From Phenylobacterium sp. Root700 (GTDB lineage Bacteria > Pseudomonadota > Alphaproteobacteria > Caulobacterales > Caulobacteraceae), in assembly GCF_001429025.1 (NCBI RefSeq), contig NZ_LMHT01000034.1, forward strand, positions 178,888 through 240,361: a stretch of 61,474 nucleotides of DNA, read 5' to 3'. The notes beneath the pieces were generated by a model. The model was not told the DNA's origin, made no database searches, and worked only from the letters and a program-made list of their open reading frames with translations. This document shows, in pieces, positions 49,731-57,869 of this stretch. Position 1 is the first letter of the stretch, and each line of letters starts with the position of its first letter. The position numbers were made by a program, and so were the translations under genes.

Positions 49731-50168
49731 CTAGGCCGGAACTTCCAGACCGTAGGGTCGGCCAAGCTCGATGAGCTTGCCCAGATCCGGCTGGGCCGGT
49801 GAGATCTCGCGATCAAAGTCCGTGAACATGTGCGACGCGCCTTCGCGGGACGTCATCGACACCATTTCACCGCCGCCGGCGCCGAACCGGAACCAATGCG
49901 TCGTCCCGGCCGGCAGGTGCACGAACGTCCCGGCCTGGGCGACCAGTTCCCGGTCGCCGACGCCGAAGGCGATCTCGCCCTTGATGACGTAGAAGGCTTC
50001 GTCCCAGGGATGATTGTGCGGCGGCGGCCCGCTGCCCTCCGGTCCAACCTGATGGAACACCTCGTAGCTGCCGGTCTGAGCGCCCGAGGCCAGGACGGTG
50101 AGCTGCTCGCCCACGATGTTCAACGGGCGCGGCGCGCTTGTCGGGGTGACGACGATTACCTCAGCCAT
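49731..50168 (-). CDS. cupin-domain protein
   Basis: A 145-residue single cupin. Motif 1 'PPPHNHPWDEAFYVIKGEIAFGVGD' carries two histidines and a glutamate as metal ligands; motif 2 'FVHLPAGTTHWFRFG' supplies the last His. It resembles quercetinase-like or mannose-6-phosphate isomerase-like cupins. Its activity is unknown. Single gene, convergent with the M13 peptidase gene. Confidence 0.85.
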   Translation of the reverse strand: MAEVIVVTPTSAPRPLNIVGEQLTVLASGAQTGSYEVFHQVGPEGSGPPPHNHPWDEAFYVIKGEIAFGVGDRELVAQAGTFVHLPAGTTHWFRFGAGGGEMVSMTSREGASHMFTDFDREISPAQPDLGKLIELGRPYGLEVPA

Positions 50169-50256
50169 GGATGCTCGCTCCCTGAGCGCCTACGCGCGGG
50201 ATATATATAACATCGTTATCTTGATGGAGCCATCGACGGGGCCGACACCACCCCAC

Positions 50257-50375
50257 CTCGTCATCCTCCGGTCAGCCGAAGGCTGATCCGGGGGGACCCA
50301 ACTTGATTTCGCAGAATGTGGTGAGCCCGTTTTGGGTCCCCCGGATCTCGCTTCGCGAGCCCGGAGGATGACGAG
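50257..50375. repeat. 119-bp inverted-repeat element (CTCGTCATCCTCCGG...CCGGAGGATGACGAG)
   Basis: Two 45-nt arms (50257-50301 and 50331-50375) are imperfect inverted copies. Each folds into its own inner hairpin, and they enclose a 29-nt centre. It is related in layout, but not closely in sequence, to the TCATCCCGG-family elements. Confidence 0.65.
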
Positions 50376-50433
50376 TGGCGAGCGACCTGCCATTTTTGAC
50401 AGTTGAGTCAAAATTTACGTCAGGCAAAAATTT

Positions 50434-50471
50434 GGCCCGTTGCGGGGGATAATCGCAACGGGCCTTATTTT
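50434..50471. terminator. strong terminator hairpin, probably of the his operon
   Basis: GGCCCGTTGCG and CGCAACGGGCC form a perfect 11-bp stem with a 9-nt loop. TTATTTT follows on the plus strand, and on the minus strand AAATTTTTG follows, so it can work in both directions. It is the first terminator after hisG on the minus strand. Confidence 0.75.
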
Positions 50472-50680
50472 GAGCAGTCGCTCATATAGAGCGGGCGTTT
50501 CCTCCCCGAAACGCCGGAGACTGGTGGATCTGTTGGCCGCCATGTCTCTCGCAGGACTGAGAAAACGGCAATTTCTGACCCAAGTCAATGCACGCAAACC
50601 ATCGGCGCAGGTAAATTTCGATCAGATTTGCGCGAGGGCCACACTTCTTGCCCACAAAGGGATTCTTTTTGACACAAGCG
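50472..50680. other. 209-bp AT-richer spacer downstream of hisG
   Basis: Lower GC than the surroundings. Short frames exist on both strands, but none has a ribosome binding site or codon bias I would trust. It could be the 3' untranslated region of the his transcript or hold a small RNA ending at the hairpin at 50434-50464. Confidence 0.35.
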
Positions 50681-51631
50681 TCAAATCTGCACCCGCTTGA
50701 GTAGCTCGCTATACGGAACACAACCTGTCTCGTAGACGAAGTCCGGACGCGAGGCGGTGACCGGACCGATTCCCGCCGCGGTCAGGGCCAGCGAGGCCTG
50801 TCCGATGCGGCTGGCCGCCACCAGCAGGCCGTTCGGACGCCGAGAGGCGCCGTCGGCGATCAAGGCCTCGACCACCGGAGCCTCGCGAGGATCGGCGGGC
50901 CAGGCCAGGGTGGCGCTGTCATGGGCCGCGGCGCGGGCCTCGATCACCCGCAGCAGCCGTTCGGCCGCCGCCAGACGCTCGCCGCTCCAGTCGGCGCGCA
51001 GCGAGGCGGTAAGCTGGGCCTGGCTCTTCAGGATCACGCCGTCGGCCAGGATCTTCAGGCCGTTGGCGACCAGGGTCGCGCCGGTGGTGGTGATATCGAC
51101 CACCAGTTCGGCCGACCCGGCGGCCGGAGCCCCCTCGGTGGCGCCGCCGGACTCGGTGATCCGGTAGTCGACCACGCCGTGACGGGCGAAGAAGGACCGG
51201 GTCTGGGCCAGGTACTTGGTGGCGACGCGCATGCGCCGGCCGGAGCGGGCCAGCAGGTCGTGGGCCACCTCCTCCAGGTCGCTCATGCTCTCGACGTCGA
51301 TCCAGCTTTTCGGCACCGCCACCACCAGGTCGGCGCGGCCAAAGCCCAGCGCGCGCAGCAGCAGGATCCGGGCGTCGACGTCGCCGGCGCGTTCACGCAG
51401 CAGGTCCTCGCCGGTGATGCCGAGGTGCACTTCGCCGAGGTCCAGCGCCTCGGCGATGTCGCCGGCCGAGAGCAGGCGCACCTGGATGCCCGGAACGCCC
51501 TTCAGCTCGGCCATGTAGCCGCGCGATCCTCCGGTGACAGACAGAGACAGTCCGCAATCGGAGAGCCAGGCCTCGACCTGTTCTTTCAGCCGCCCCTTGG
51601 AGGGGACGGCCAGGATCAGGGGGTTGCTCAT
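50681..51631 (-). CDS. hisG: ATP phosphoribosyltransferase, catalytic subunit
   Basis: A 316-residue enzyme for the first step of histidine synthesis: ATP plus PRPP to phosphoribosyl-ATP. 'ILAVPSKGRLKEQVEAWL', 'GEVHLGITGEDLL' and the PRPP-binding loop 'AELVVDITTTGATLVANGL' are clear. It is longer than short-form HisG (about 210-230), yet I cannot see the ACT-like tail of long-form HisG. The C-terminal 90 residues ('GLLVAASRIGQASLALTAAGIGPVTA') look like an alphaproteobacterial extension. Its ATG overlaps the hisZ stop (ATGA). Confidence 0.93.
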   Translation of the reverse strand: MSNPLILAVPSKGRLKEQVEAWLSDCGLSLSVTGGSRGYMAELKGVPGIQVRLLSAGDIAEALDLGEVHLGITGEDLLRERAGDVDARILLLRALGFGRADLVVAVPKSWIDVESMSDLEEVAHDLLARSGRRMRVATKYLAQTRSFFARHGVVDYRITESGGATEGAPAAGSAELVVDITTTGATLVANGLKILADGVILKSQAQLTASLRADWSGERLAAAERLLRVIEARAAAHDSATLAWPADPREAPVVEALIADGASRRPNGLLVAASRIGQASLALTAAGIGPVTASRPDFVYETGCVPYSELLKRVQI

Positions 51632-52767
51632 GACTCGCCTCCCGTCCAGGCCCGCCAGGGCCGGACCATGCAGCCGACGGCGCGAGCGCCCGGCGCTCCA
51701 CCCAGTCTCGCCGGCAAGCCGTCATAACGGCCGCCGACCGCCACCGCCCGGTCGGGGTGGAGCGCGGCGGACCGGACCTCGAAGGTCAGGCCGTCGTAAT
51801 AGTCGAAGGCATGGCCGAGCGCGGTCGCGAACCGCGTCCGCTCCAGCGGCACGCCGGCCTGGGCCAGCAGGTCCAGCCGCTGGGTCCAGTCGCTGAGCGC
51901 GCCGTCCAGGGCGGACGCCTTGGCCCCGGCGATGGCGCGGATGGCGGCGAAGGCGGCTTGCGGCGCGTCGTCCACGGCCAGGAAGCGGGTGATGCTGTCG
52001 GCCTGCTCCAAGGTCAGCGCCGGGGCGCTGGCGGCCTGGGCGCGGCGGATCAGGCGCTGGGCGATGGCGGCGGGGCCACGACCGCCGACCGGGTCGATCC
52101 CGGCCAGGGCCCAGACCTCTTCCAGCACCGTCGCGGCCTCGGCCTCCGACAGGCCCGACAGCAGGCCGGCGAGCTTGCCGCTGTCGGCCTGGGTTTCCGG
52201 TTCGGCGCCGGCGCGTGCCAGTTCGGCGGCCAGCAGGCGCGGACGCGCCGCCACCCGCTTCAGCCGAGCGGCCAGCGACGGGGCCAGGCCTTGGGCGTCG
52301 ATGAAGGCGGCGAACAGGGCGATGTCGCCCAGCCACAGCGACAGGTCGTCCCGGCCGCCGGCCAGGGCGGCGGTCCAGGCCAGGGCGGCGATTTCGGCGT
52401 CGGCCGGAGCGACGGGAGCGGCCGCGTCGTCGAAGCGCTCGAGGCCGATCTGGCGGAACTCCTCGGGCCGGTCGGCGTCGGGCGAGGCGCGGAACGCCTT
52501 GCCCTCATAGACGTAGCGCCCGGCCAGCTTGCCGCTGTCCAGGTGCTGGCGGACCACCGGCACGGTGAAGTCGGGGCGCAGGCAGGTTTCCTGCCCGCCC
52601 TCGGCCTGGACCACGAACAAGCGCGCGCGCATCGCCTCGCCGGCCAGTTCCAGGATCAGGGCGAGCGGCTGCAGGATCGGGGCGTCGACGGCCTCGGCGC
52701 CGGTCGCCAGGAACGGGGCGCGGATGGCGGCGAGCGCCTCGGGGGGAAGGTTCGGCTCGGCCCTCAT
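51628..52767 (-). CDS. hisZ: ATP phosphoribosyltransferase regulatory subunit
   Basis: The start is the ATG at 52767, overlapping the hisS TGA as ATGA; 379 residues. A catalytically inactive HisRS paralogue that allosterically controls HisG. The class II synthetase fold remains in 'ETCLRPDFTVPVVRQHLDSGKLAGRYVYEGKAFR', 'EEFRQIGLERFDDAAAPVAPADAEI' and 'FDYYDGLTFEVRS', but the tRNA-anticodon domain and full catalytic motifs are missing. It lies between hisS and hisG with overlapping start and stop codons on both sides, implying coupled synthesis of HisZ and HisG. Confidence 0.92.
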   Translation of the reverse strand: MRAEPNLPPEALAAIRAPFLATGAEAVDAPILQPLALILELAGEAMRARLFVVQAEGGQETCLRPDFTVPVVRQHLDSGKLAGRYVYEGKAFRASPDADRPEEFRQIGLERFDDAAAPVAPADAEIAALAWTAALAGGRDDLSLWLGDIALFAAFIDAQGLAPSLAARLKRVAARPRLLAAELARAGAEPETQADSGKLAGLLSGLSEAEAATVLEEVWALAGIDPVGGRGPAAIAQRLIRRAQAASAPALTLEQADSITRFLAVDDAPQAAFAAIRAIAGAKASALDGALSDWTQRLDLLAQAGVPLERTRFATALGHAFDYYDGLTFEVRSAALHPDRAVAVGGRYDGLPARLGGAPGARAVGCMVRPWRAWTGGES

Positions 52768-54248
52768 TTGCCCGCCTCGATCTTCTGAGCGTCGACGATC
52801 TTGCGGACCGTGGCGACCAGGTCGGCGCGGTCGACGATCTGCTGGCCCGGGCGCTGCTCGCGCCACTCGGCGTTATCGGCAACGTCGGTCGCCAGCATGC
52901 GGCCGCGATCCAGATCCTTGATCGTCACCTTGCCGGCGGCGATCTCGTCGCCGCCCAGCATGATGGCGGCCGGCGCCATCCGGCGGTCGGCGTACTTCAT
53001 CTGTGCCTTCATGCCCGCCGTGCCGAGATAGACCTCGGCGGCGATCCCGGCGTTGCGCAGCTCGGTGACCACTTCGAAATAGTGGGTCATGTCGTCGGGG
53101 GTGAAGGCGATGACCACCACCGGGCCACGGACCTGGTCGCCCAGGTCGCGACCGGCGGCGCGCAGGGCCGAGATCAGCCGCGAGACGCCGAAGGAGAAGC
53201 CGGTGGCCGGAACCTGCTCGCCGGTGAAGCGGGCGACCAGATCGTCATAGCGCCCGCCGCCGCCGATCGAGCCGAAGCGAACGCCGCGGCCCTTCTCGTC
53301 CTTGGTCTTCAGCAGCAGCTCGGCCTCGAAGACCGCGCCGGTGTAATATTCCAGGCCGCGCACGATGGACGGATCGAAGGCCGCGCGCTCGACGCCGACG
53401 CCCAGGCTCTTGAGAGCTTGGTCGATCGCCGCCAGTTCGGCCAGGCCAGCATCGCCCTCGGCCGAACCGCCGATGATGCCCGCGATCTGATCCAGGGTCT
53501 CGGTGCGGCCGCCCGCGCCGGCGGCGGTGAAGGCCAGCACGGCCTCGGCGCCGGCGGCGGCCAGGCCCGCGCCCTTGGTGAAGGCGCCGGACTCGTCCTT
53601 GCGCCCCTCACCCAGCAGCAGGCGCACGCCCTCCGGACCCAGGCGGTCCAGCTTGTCGACGGCGCGCAGCACCGCCAGCTTCTGCCCGTCGTCCTTGACG
53701 CCGGCCGTGGTCAGCAGGCCGTTCAGGAGCTTGCGGTTGTTGATCTTGATGATCGCCGAGCCGGTCGGCAGGCCGGCGGCCTCCAGGCCCTCGACCGCCA
53801 TGGCGATGATCTCGGCGTCGGCCTCGGGCCGGGCCGAGCCGACGGTGTCGGCGTCGCACTGGGTGAATTCGCGGAACCGGCCGGGGCCAGGCTTCTCGTT
53901 GCGCCAGACCGTGCCGAAGGCGTAGCGGCGGAACGGCTTGGGCAGGCCCTCCTTGGTCTCGGCCACGAACCTCGCCAGCGGCGCGGTCAGGTCGTAACGC
54001 AGGGCCATCCACTGCTCGTCGTCGTCCTGCAGGGCGAAGACGCCCTCGTTGGGACGGTCGGCGTCGGGCAGGAACTTGCCGAGCGCGTCGGCATATTCGA
54101 AGGCGCCGGTGTCGAAGGCCTCGAAACCGTAGCGTTCATAGACGGCGGAGACCTTGGTCAGGATCTGGCGCTCGGCGGCCAGATCGCGGGCGCGGCGGTC
54201 GTTGAAACCGCGCGGAGCGCGGGCCTCGGGGCGGGGAGCGTCGGTCAT
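52764..54248 (-). CDS. hisS: histidine--tRNA ligase
   Basis: A 494-residue class II aminoacyl-tRNA synthetase. Motif 2 'FGTVWRNEKPGPGRFREFTQCDADTVG' is preceded by 'ALRYDLTAPLARFV'. The histidine-binding motif 'RGLEYYTGAVFEAELL' and motif 3 'GFSFGVSRLISAL' follow, then a C-terminal anticodon-binding domain ('VVVIAFTPDDMTHYFEVVTELRNAGIAAEVYLG'). It is first in the hisS-hisZ-hisG operon. A His-rich leader peptide and attenuator lie 114-242 bp upstream of its start, so charging of tRNA-His probably controls the whole operon. Confidence 0.95.
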   Translation of the reverse strand: MTDAPRPEARAPRGFNDRRARDLAAERQILTKVSAVYERYGFEAFDTGAFEYADALGKFLPDADRPNEGVFALQDDDEQWMALRYDLTAPLARFVAETKEGLPKPFRRYAFGTVWRNEKPGPGRFREFTQCDADTVGSARPEADAEIIAMAVEGLEAAGLPTGSAIIKINNRKLLNGLLTTAGVKDDGQKLAVLRAVDKLDRLGPEGVRLLLGEGRKDESGAFTKGAGLAAAGAEAVLAFTAAGAGGRTETLDQIAGIIGGSAEGDAGLAELAAIDQALKSLGVGVERAAFDPSIVRGLEYYTGAVFEAELLLKTKDEKGRGVRFGSIGGGGRYDDLVARFTGEQVPATGFSFGVSRLISALRAAGRDLGDQVRGPVVVIAFTPDDMTHYFEVVTELRNAGIAAEVYLGTAGMKAQMKYADRRMAPAAIMLGGDEIAAGKVTIKDLDRGRMLATDVADNAEWREQRPGQQIVDRADLVATVRKIVDAQKIEAGK

Positions 54249-54361
54249 GCCGCTCGCCTAAAGGCAGAAGGCGCGCGCGGCAAGGCGCGGGCGCATTTGG
54301 GAGAGGGTGCAGAAGTCCATCGTCGGGTTCCTTAAGCGCGGAATGTTCGACGGATGGAGCT

Positions 54362-54399
54362 GAGAAAACACGAGCCCCATCCGCTGGTGCGGGGGCTCG
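54362..54399 (-). terminator. attenuator (terminator) hairpin of the his leader
   Basis: On the minus strand CGAGCCCC (54399-54392) pairs with GGGGCTCG (54378-54371). An inner CGC/GCG stem adds to it, and TGTTTTCTC follows. It lies 14 nt after the leader peptide stop. The leader segment CCATCCG, covering the last His codon, is complementary to CGGATGG in the 3' arm. A second hairpin (CCGACCTCGC, TT, GCGGGATCGG) immediately follows the His codons. Confidence 0.75.
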
Positions 54400-54412
54400 G
54401 GCGAGGTCGCTT

Positions 54413-54490
54413 TTAGGCCAAGCGATCCTGGGCCGATCCCGCAAGCGAGGTCGGATGGTGATGGCCGTGATGATGCGCGACGCGGTTCAT
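54413..54490 (-). CDS. hisL: histidine operon leader peptide
   Basis: An ATG at 54490 opens a 25-residue frame with the run 'HHHGHHH' at residues 6-12, six histidine codons in seven, ending with TAA at 54413. It is followed by a terminator hairpin and then hisS-hisZ-hisG on the same strand. This is the classical layout of ribosome-mediated attenuation: stalling at the His codons when charged tRNA-His is scarce would prevent the terminator from forming. A -10-like GCTATA lies about 12 bp before the ATG, so the transcript leader may be very short. Confidence 0.8.
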   Translation of the reverse strand: MNRVAHHHGHHHPTSLAGSAQDRLA

Positions 54491-54529
54491 GACGGCCGGC
54501 CTATAGCGGGGAAATGTGAAGAAGGCGAG

Positions 54530-55276
54530 TCAGCCGACCAAACCCGTCCCGCCGGTGGCGGCGATCACCTGGCCCTGGATGAAGGCGGCGTCCGGCGTCA
54601 GCAGGTACTCGACCAGGGAGGCGTAGTCGCTGTCGCGGCTGGCGCGGCCCGAGGGACTGGCGCGGGCGGCGCGTTCGACCACGGCGGCGGCGGTCGCCTC
54701 GCTGCCGACCATGGCCGCGACCGAGGTCGTATGGACCAGGCCCGGCGCGACGGCGTTGATCCGTATGCCGCGCGGCGCCAGTTCGGCGACCAGATAGAGG
54801 ATGGTCGCCTCGGCCATCGCCTTGCCGATTCCCAGGGCGCCGTAGTTGGGCAACGGCATGCGCGAGCCGCTGCTGGTGATGAAGACCACGCTCGAGCCCT
54901 CGGCCAGCAGGTGTTGCGCGGCGTGGACCAAGTAGAGCAGCGACAGGCCGTTGGTCTCCATCGCCTGGCGGAACCGCGGGAGATCGGCGCCGAGCAGGGT
55001 GGTCGGATAGATCATCGCCGCGGCGTGGACGATGTGGGCCAGGCCCTGGCCCCGCACCTCGACCTCCGCGATCATGGCGGCGGCGCCCTCAATGGTTCCA
55101 ACATCGCCGCGCACCAGCTGGACCTGCGCGCCGGTGGCGGCGATCTGCGCCTTGGCGGCCTGCGCGGCGTCTTCGTCGCTGTGATAGGCGAGCGCGACCG
55201 CGCCGTGGATGGGAGCCAGGCGGCGGGCGATGGCCAGGCCGATGCCCTTGGTTCCGCCAGTGATCAGGACGCTCAT
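54530..55276 (-). CDS. short-chain dehydrogenase/reductase
   Basis: A 248-residue SDR. 'VLITGGTKGIGLAIARRLAPIHG' (NAD(P) motif), 'LAHIVHAAAMIYPTT', catalytic Ser in 'VVFITSSGSRMPLPN' and Tyr-x-x-x-Lys replaced by 'YGALGIGKAMAEA' (Tyr, then Lys at +6), a slightly different spacing. The end 'FIQGQVIAATGG' is usual for classical SDRs. The ATG overlaps the stop of the upstream SDR gene. Together with pgi they form a minus-strand run ending at the his leader. Substrate unknown. Confidence 0.85.
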   Translation of the reverse strand: MSVLITGGTKGIGLAIARRLAPIHGAVALAYHSDEDAAQAAKAQIAATGAQVQLVRGDVGTIEGAAAMIAEVEVRGQGLAHIVHAAAMIYPTTLLGADLPRFRQAMETNGLSLLYLVHAAQHLLAEGSSVVFITSSGSRMPLPNYGALGIGKAMAEATILYLVAELAPRGIRINAVAPGLVHTTSVAAMVGSEATAAAVVERAARASPSGRASRDSDYASLVEYLLTPDAAFIQGQVIAATGGTGLVG

Positions 55277-56130
55277 GCCGGCAGCACCGGCGTCGCATAC
55301 TCTACGCCCGCGAGCACCGGACTGGCCGCGGCGGCGTCGAAGCCGGCCATGATGCGGCTGAAGCGCTGCTCGACCAGGTTCCGCATGCCCGGGTGGGTGA
55401 AGATGTAGCGCTCGTCGTTCTGCACGGCCTCCAGCACGCGGGCGCCGACGAACTCGGGATCGATGCCGTTGTCGACATTGGACTGGCCGACGGTCGGATT
55501 GTTCGGGACCGGGCCGCCATACTGCGACTGGCGGGTGCGGCCCGACTGGTTGATCTTGGTCTTCACGAAGCCGGGGCAGAGCACGGCGACATTGATGTTC
55601 TCCGGCGCCAGTTGGCCCGCCCAGCCCTCGGACATGCCGACCACGGCGTATTTCGTGGCGGTGTAGGGCTCCATGCCGGGCACCGAGATCATCCCGGCCA
55701 TCGAGGCGGTGTTGACGAAACAGCCGCCCTCGCCGTGCGCGCGGACGTGGGGCGTGAACACCTCCATGCCGTAGACGACGCCCATCAGGTTGACGGCCAA
55801 GATCCAGTCCCAGTCGCCGGGCTTCACCTGGTCGATGGGGCCGCCGGCCCCGACGCCGGCGTTGTTGCAGACCACATGGACCTTGCCGAAGGCCGCGAGG
55901 GTGGCGTCGGCCGCCGCGCTCAGGGCGGCGCGGTCGGCGACGTCGCAGATCACGCTGGCGGTCTTGATCTGGCGGGCCTCCAGATCAGCGCGGGCGGCGG
56001 CCAGCGGGGCTTCCTCGATATCGGCCAGCATCACGTTCATGCCCGCGCCGCCGAAGGCGTGGGCCATGGCCAGGCCAAGGCCGCTGGCCCCGCCGGTGAT
56101 GAAAGCAGTCTTCCCCGTCAGGTCGCGCAT
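55273..56130 (-). CDS. short-chain dehydrogenase/reductase
   Basis: A 285-residue SDR. 'KTAFITGGASGLGLAMAHAFGGAGMNVMLADIEE' (NAD motif), 'VHVVCNNAGVGAGGP', catalytic Ser in 'CFVNTASMAGMISVPGM' and Tyr-x-x-x-Lys in 'YTATKYAVVGMSEG'. The C-terminal region 'NDERYIFTHPGMRNLVEQRFSRIMAGFDAA' is characteristic of a group common in Sphingomonadales and Caulobacterales. It overlaps the next SDR gene (ATGA) and starts 31 bp after pgi. Its ribosome binding site lies inside a possible hairpin (GCCGTCC...GGACGGC). Confidence 0.88.
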   Translation of the reverse strand: MRDLTGKTAFITGGASGLGLAMAHAFGGAGMNVMLADIEEAPLAAARADLEARQIKTASVICDVADRAALSAAADATLAAFGKVHVVCNNAGVGAGGPIDQVKPGDWDWILAVNLMGVVYGMEVFTPHVRAHGEGGCFVNTASMAGMISVPGMEPYTATKYAVVGMSEGWAGQLAPENINVAVLCPGFVKTKINQSGRTRQSQYGGPVPNNPTVGQSNVDNGIDPEFVGARVLEAVQNDERYIFTHPGMRNLVEQRFSRIMAGFDAAAASPVLAGVEYATPVLPA

Positions 56131-56161
56131 GGCCGTCCTCCCCTATTATTTTCTTGGACGG

Positions 56162-57772
56162 CTAGACCTTCAGGCGGGTCACCAGGCTCGTCGTGGAGGG
56201 ATCATGCACGCCAGGCGCGCCGCCTTCCAGTTCTGCGAGTATGCGCACGGCCAGAGTCTTGCCCAGCTCCACGCCCCACTGGTCGAAACTGTTGATCTCC
56301 CAGAGCACGCCCTCAACGAAGGTCTTGTGCTCATAGAGCGCGATCAACGCGCCCAGGGCGCGCGGCGTCAGGCGGTCCAGCAGGATGAAGCTGGAGGGTC
56401 GGTTGCCGTGGAAGGTCTTCTGCGGGGCCAGTTCGTCGATCAGCGCCTGGGGCTGGCCGGCCAGTTCGGCGCGGACGGCGGCCTCGGTCTTGCCGACCAT
56501 CAGGGCCTCGGCCTGGGCGATGGCGTTGGCGGTCAGCTTGGGCTGGTTGGCGCTTTCACCCTCGCTGGCCTTGGCCACGGCCAGGATGTCGACCGGGATG
56601 ATGTCGGTCCCCTGGTGCATCAGCTGGAAGAAGGCGTGCTGCACATTGGTGCCGGCGTCGCCGAACACCGCCGCCGCCGTGGCGCGCGCCACCGGGGCGC
56701 CGTGGGCGGTCGTCTGCTTGCCGTTCGATTCCATCTCCAACTGCTGCAGGAAATTGGGCAGCAGCCGCAGGCGCTGGGCGTAGGGCACCACCGCGCGGAT
56801 CGGGCGGGAGAGACCGTTGCGATTGTAGATGTGGGCGAGCGCCAGCAACACCGGCGCGTTCTGGTCCAGCGGCGCGGAGCGGAAGTGATCGTCCATGGCC
56901 AGGCCGCCGGCCAGGAACTCCTCGAACGCCTCGGCGCCCAGCGCGATGGCGCAGGACAGGCCCACCGCCGACCACACCGAATAGCGGCCGCCGACCCAGT
57001 CGCGGAAGCCGAACACCTGGTCGGCCGGAACCCCGAAGGCCTGGGCCACGGCGGGCGCGGCGGAGACCGCCAACAGGTGGGTGTCGCCGGCGGTTCCCAG
57101 CGCGGCGCGCAGCCAATCGCGGGCGACCTGGGCGTTGGTGATGGTCTCCAGGGTGGTGAAGGTCTTGGAGACCACCACGACCAGGGTCTGCGCCGGGTCC
57201 AGCCCGTCCAGGGCCAGGGCCATGTCGGCCGGATCGACATTGGCGGCGAAGCGCAGCTCGATCTGCGGGCTCAGCGGACGCAAGGCCTCCCAGACCAGGC
57301 GCGGGCCGAAGTCCGAGCCGCCAATGCCGATATGGACGATGGCGCGGAAGGGCTTGCCGGTCGCGCCGCGCTTGGCGCCCGAGCGCACGGCGCCGGCCAG
57401 GGCGGCGATGGCCGCGCGGGTGGCGTCGATCTCGGCGGAGACCGGCTCGCCCTTGGCCTTGAAGTCCGCGCCCTTTGCCGCGCGCAGCGCCGCGTGTTGA
57501 GCGGCGCGATCTTCCGAGGGGTTCACGACGTCGCCGGCGAACAGCGCCTCGCGGGCCGCCTCGATCCCGCCGGCCCGGGCGAGGTCGAGGGCCACGTCGA
57601 GATCGGCCAGCGACCAGGGCTGCTTGGAGAGGTCGAGGAAGAGTTCGGGGGCCTCCAGCGACAGCCGGGCCAGGCGATCTGGTTCGATGTCGAACAAACT
57701 GTCGATCCGACGCTCGGGGGCGGCCTGTGCGACGGCTTCCAGCCTGGTCCAGGCGGTGGCGAGATCTCGCAT
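56162..57772 (-). CDS. pgi: glucose-6-phosphate isomerase
   Basis: A 536-residue enzyme interconverting glucose-6-phosphate and fructose-6-phosphate. 'IVHIGIGGSDFGPRLVWEAL' (substrate phosphate site), 'VVVVSKTFTTLETITNAQVARDWL' and 'FGFRDWVGGRYSVWSAVGL' are the PGI signatures, with 'MESNGKQTT' and 'INSFDQWGVELGKTLAVRIL' carrying the catalytic Glu and Lys regions. Length is normal. It is first in the minus-strand run with two SDR genes; the functional link to them is unclear. Confidence 0.95.
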   Translation of the reverse strand: MRDLATAWTRLEAVAQAAPERRIDSLFDIEPDRLARLSLEAPELFLDLSKQPWSLADLDVALDLARAGGIEAAREALFAGDVVNPSEDRAAQHAALRAAKGADFKAKGEPVSAEIDATRAAIAALAGAVRSGAKRGATGKPFRAIVHIGIGGSDFGPRLVWEALRPLSPQIELRFAANVDPADMALALDGLDPAQTLVVVVSKTFTTLETITNAQVARDWLRAALGTAGDTHLLAVSAAPAVAQAFGVPADQVFGFRDWVGGRYSVWSAVGLSCAIALGAEAFEEFLAGGLAMDDHFRSAPLDQNAPVLLALAHIYNRNGLSRPIRAVVPYAQRLRLLPNFLQQLEMESNGKQTTAHGAPVARATAAAVFGDAGTNVQHAFFQLMHQGTDIIPVDILAVAKASEGESANQPKLTANAIAQAEALMVGKTEAAVRAELAGQPQALIDELAPQKTFHGNRPSSFILLDRLTPRALGALIALYEHKTFVEGVLWEINSFDQWGVELGKTLAVRILAELEGGAPGVHDPSTTSLVTRLKV

Positions 57773-57869
57773 GCAAAACCCTCTGAAATTGGTAGCGGCG
57801 CGTTTACCGTATCGCGGTTAGCAAAAGGCGCCCGGCCTGTCTTGGCCGTTTCGGATAGGGCGATACCCC

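Noticed and set aside
50415..50721. Short frames on both strands in the hisG downstream spacer
   Set aside because: One runs across the terminator hairpin and others overlap hisG; none has a credible start site.
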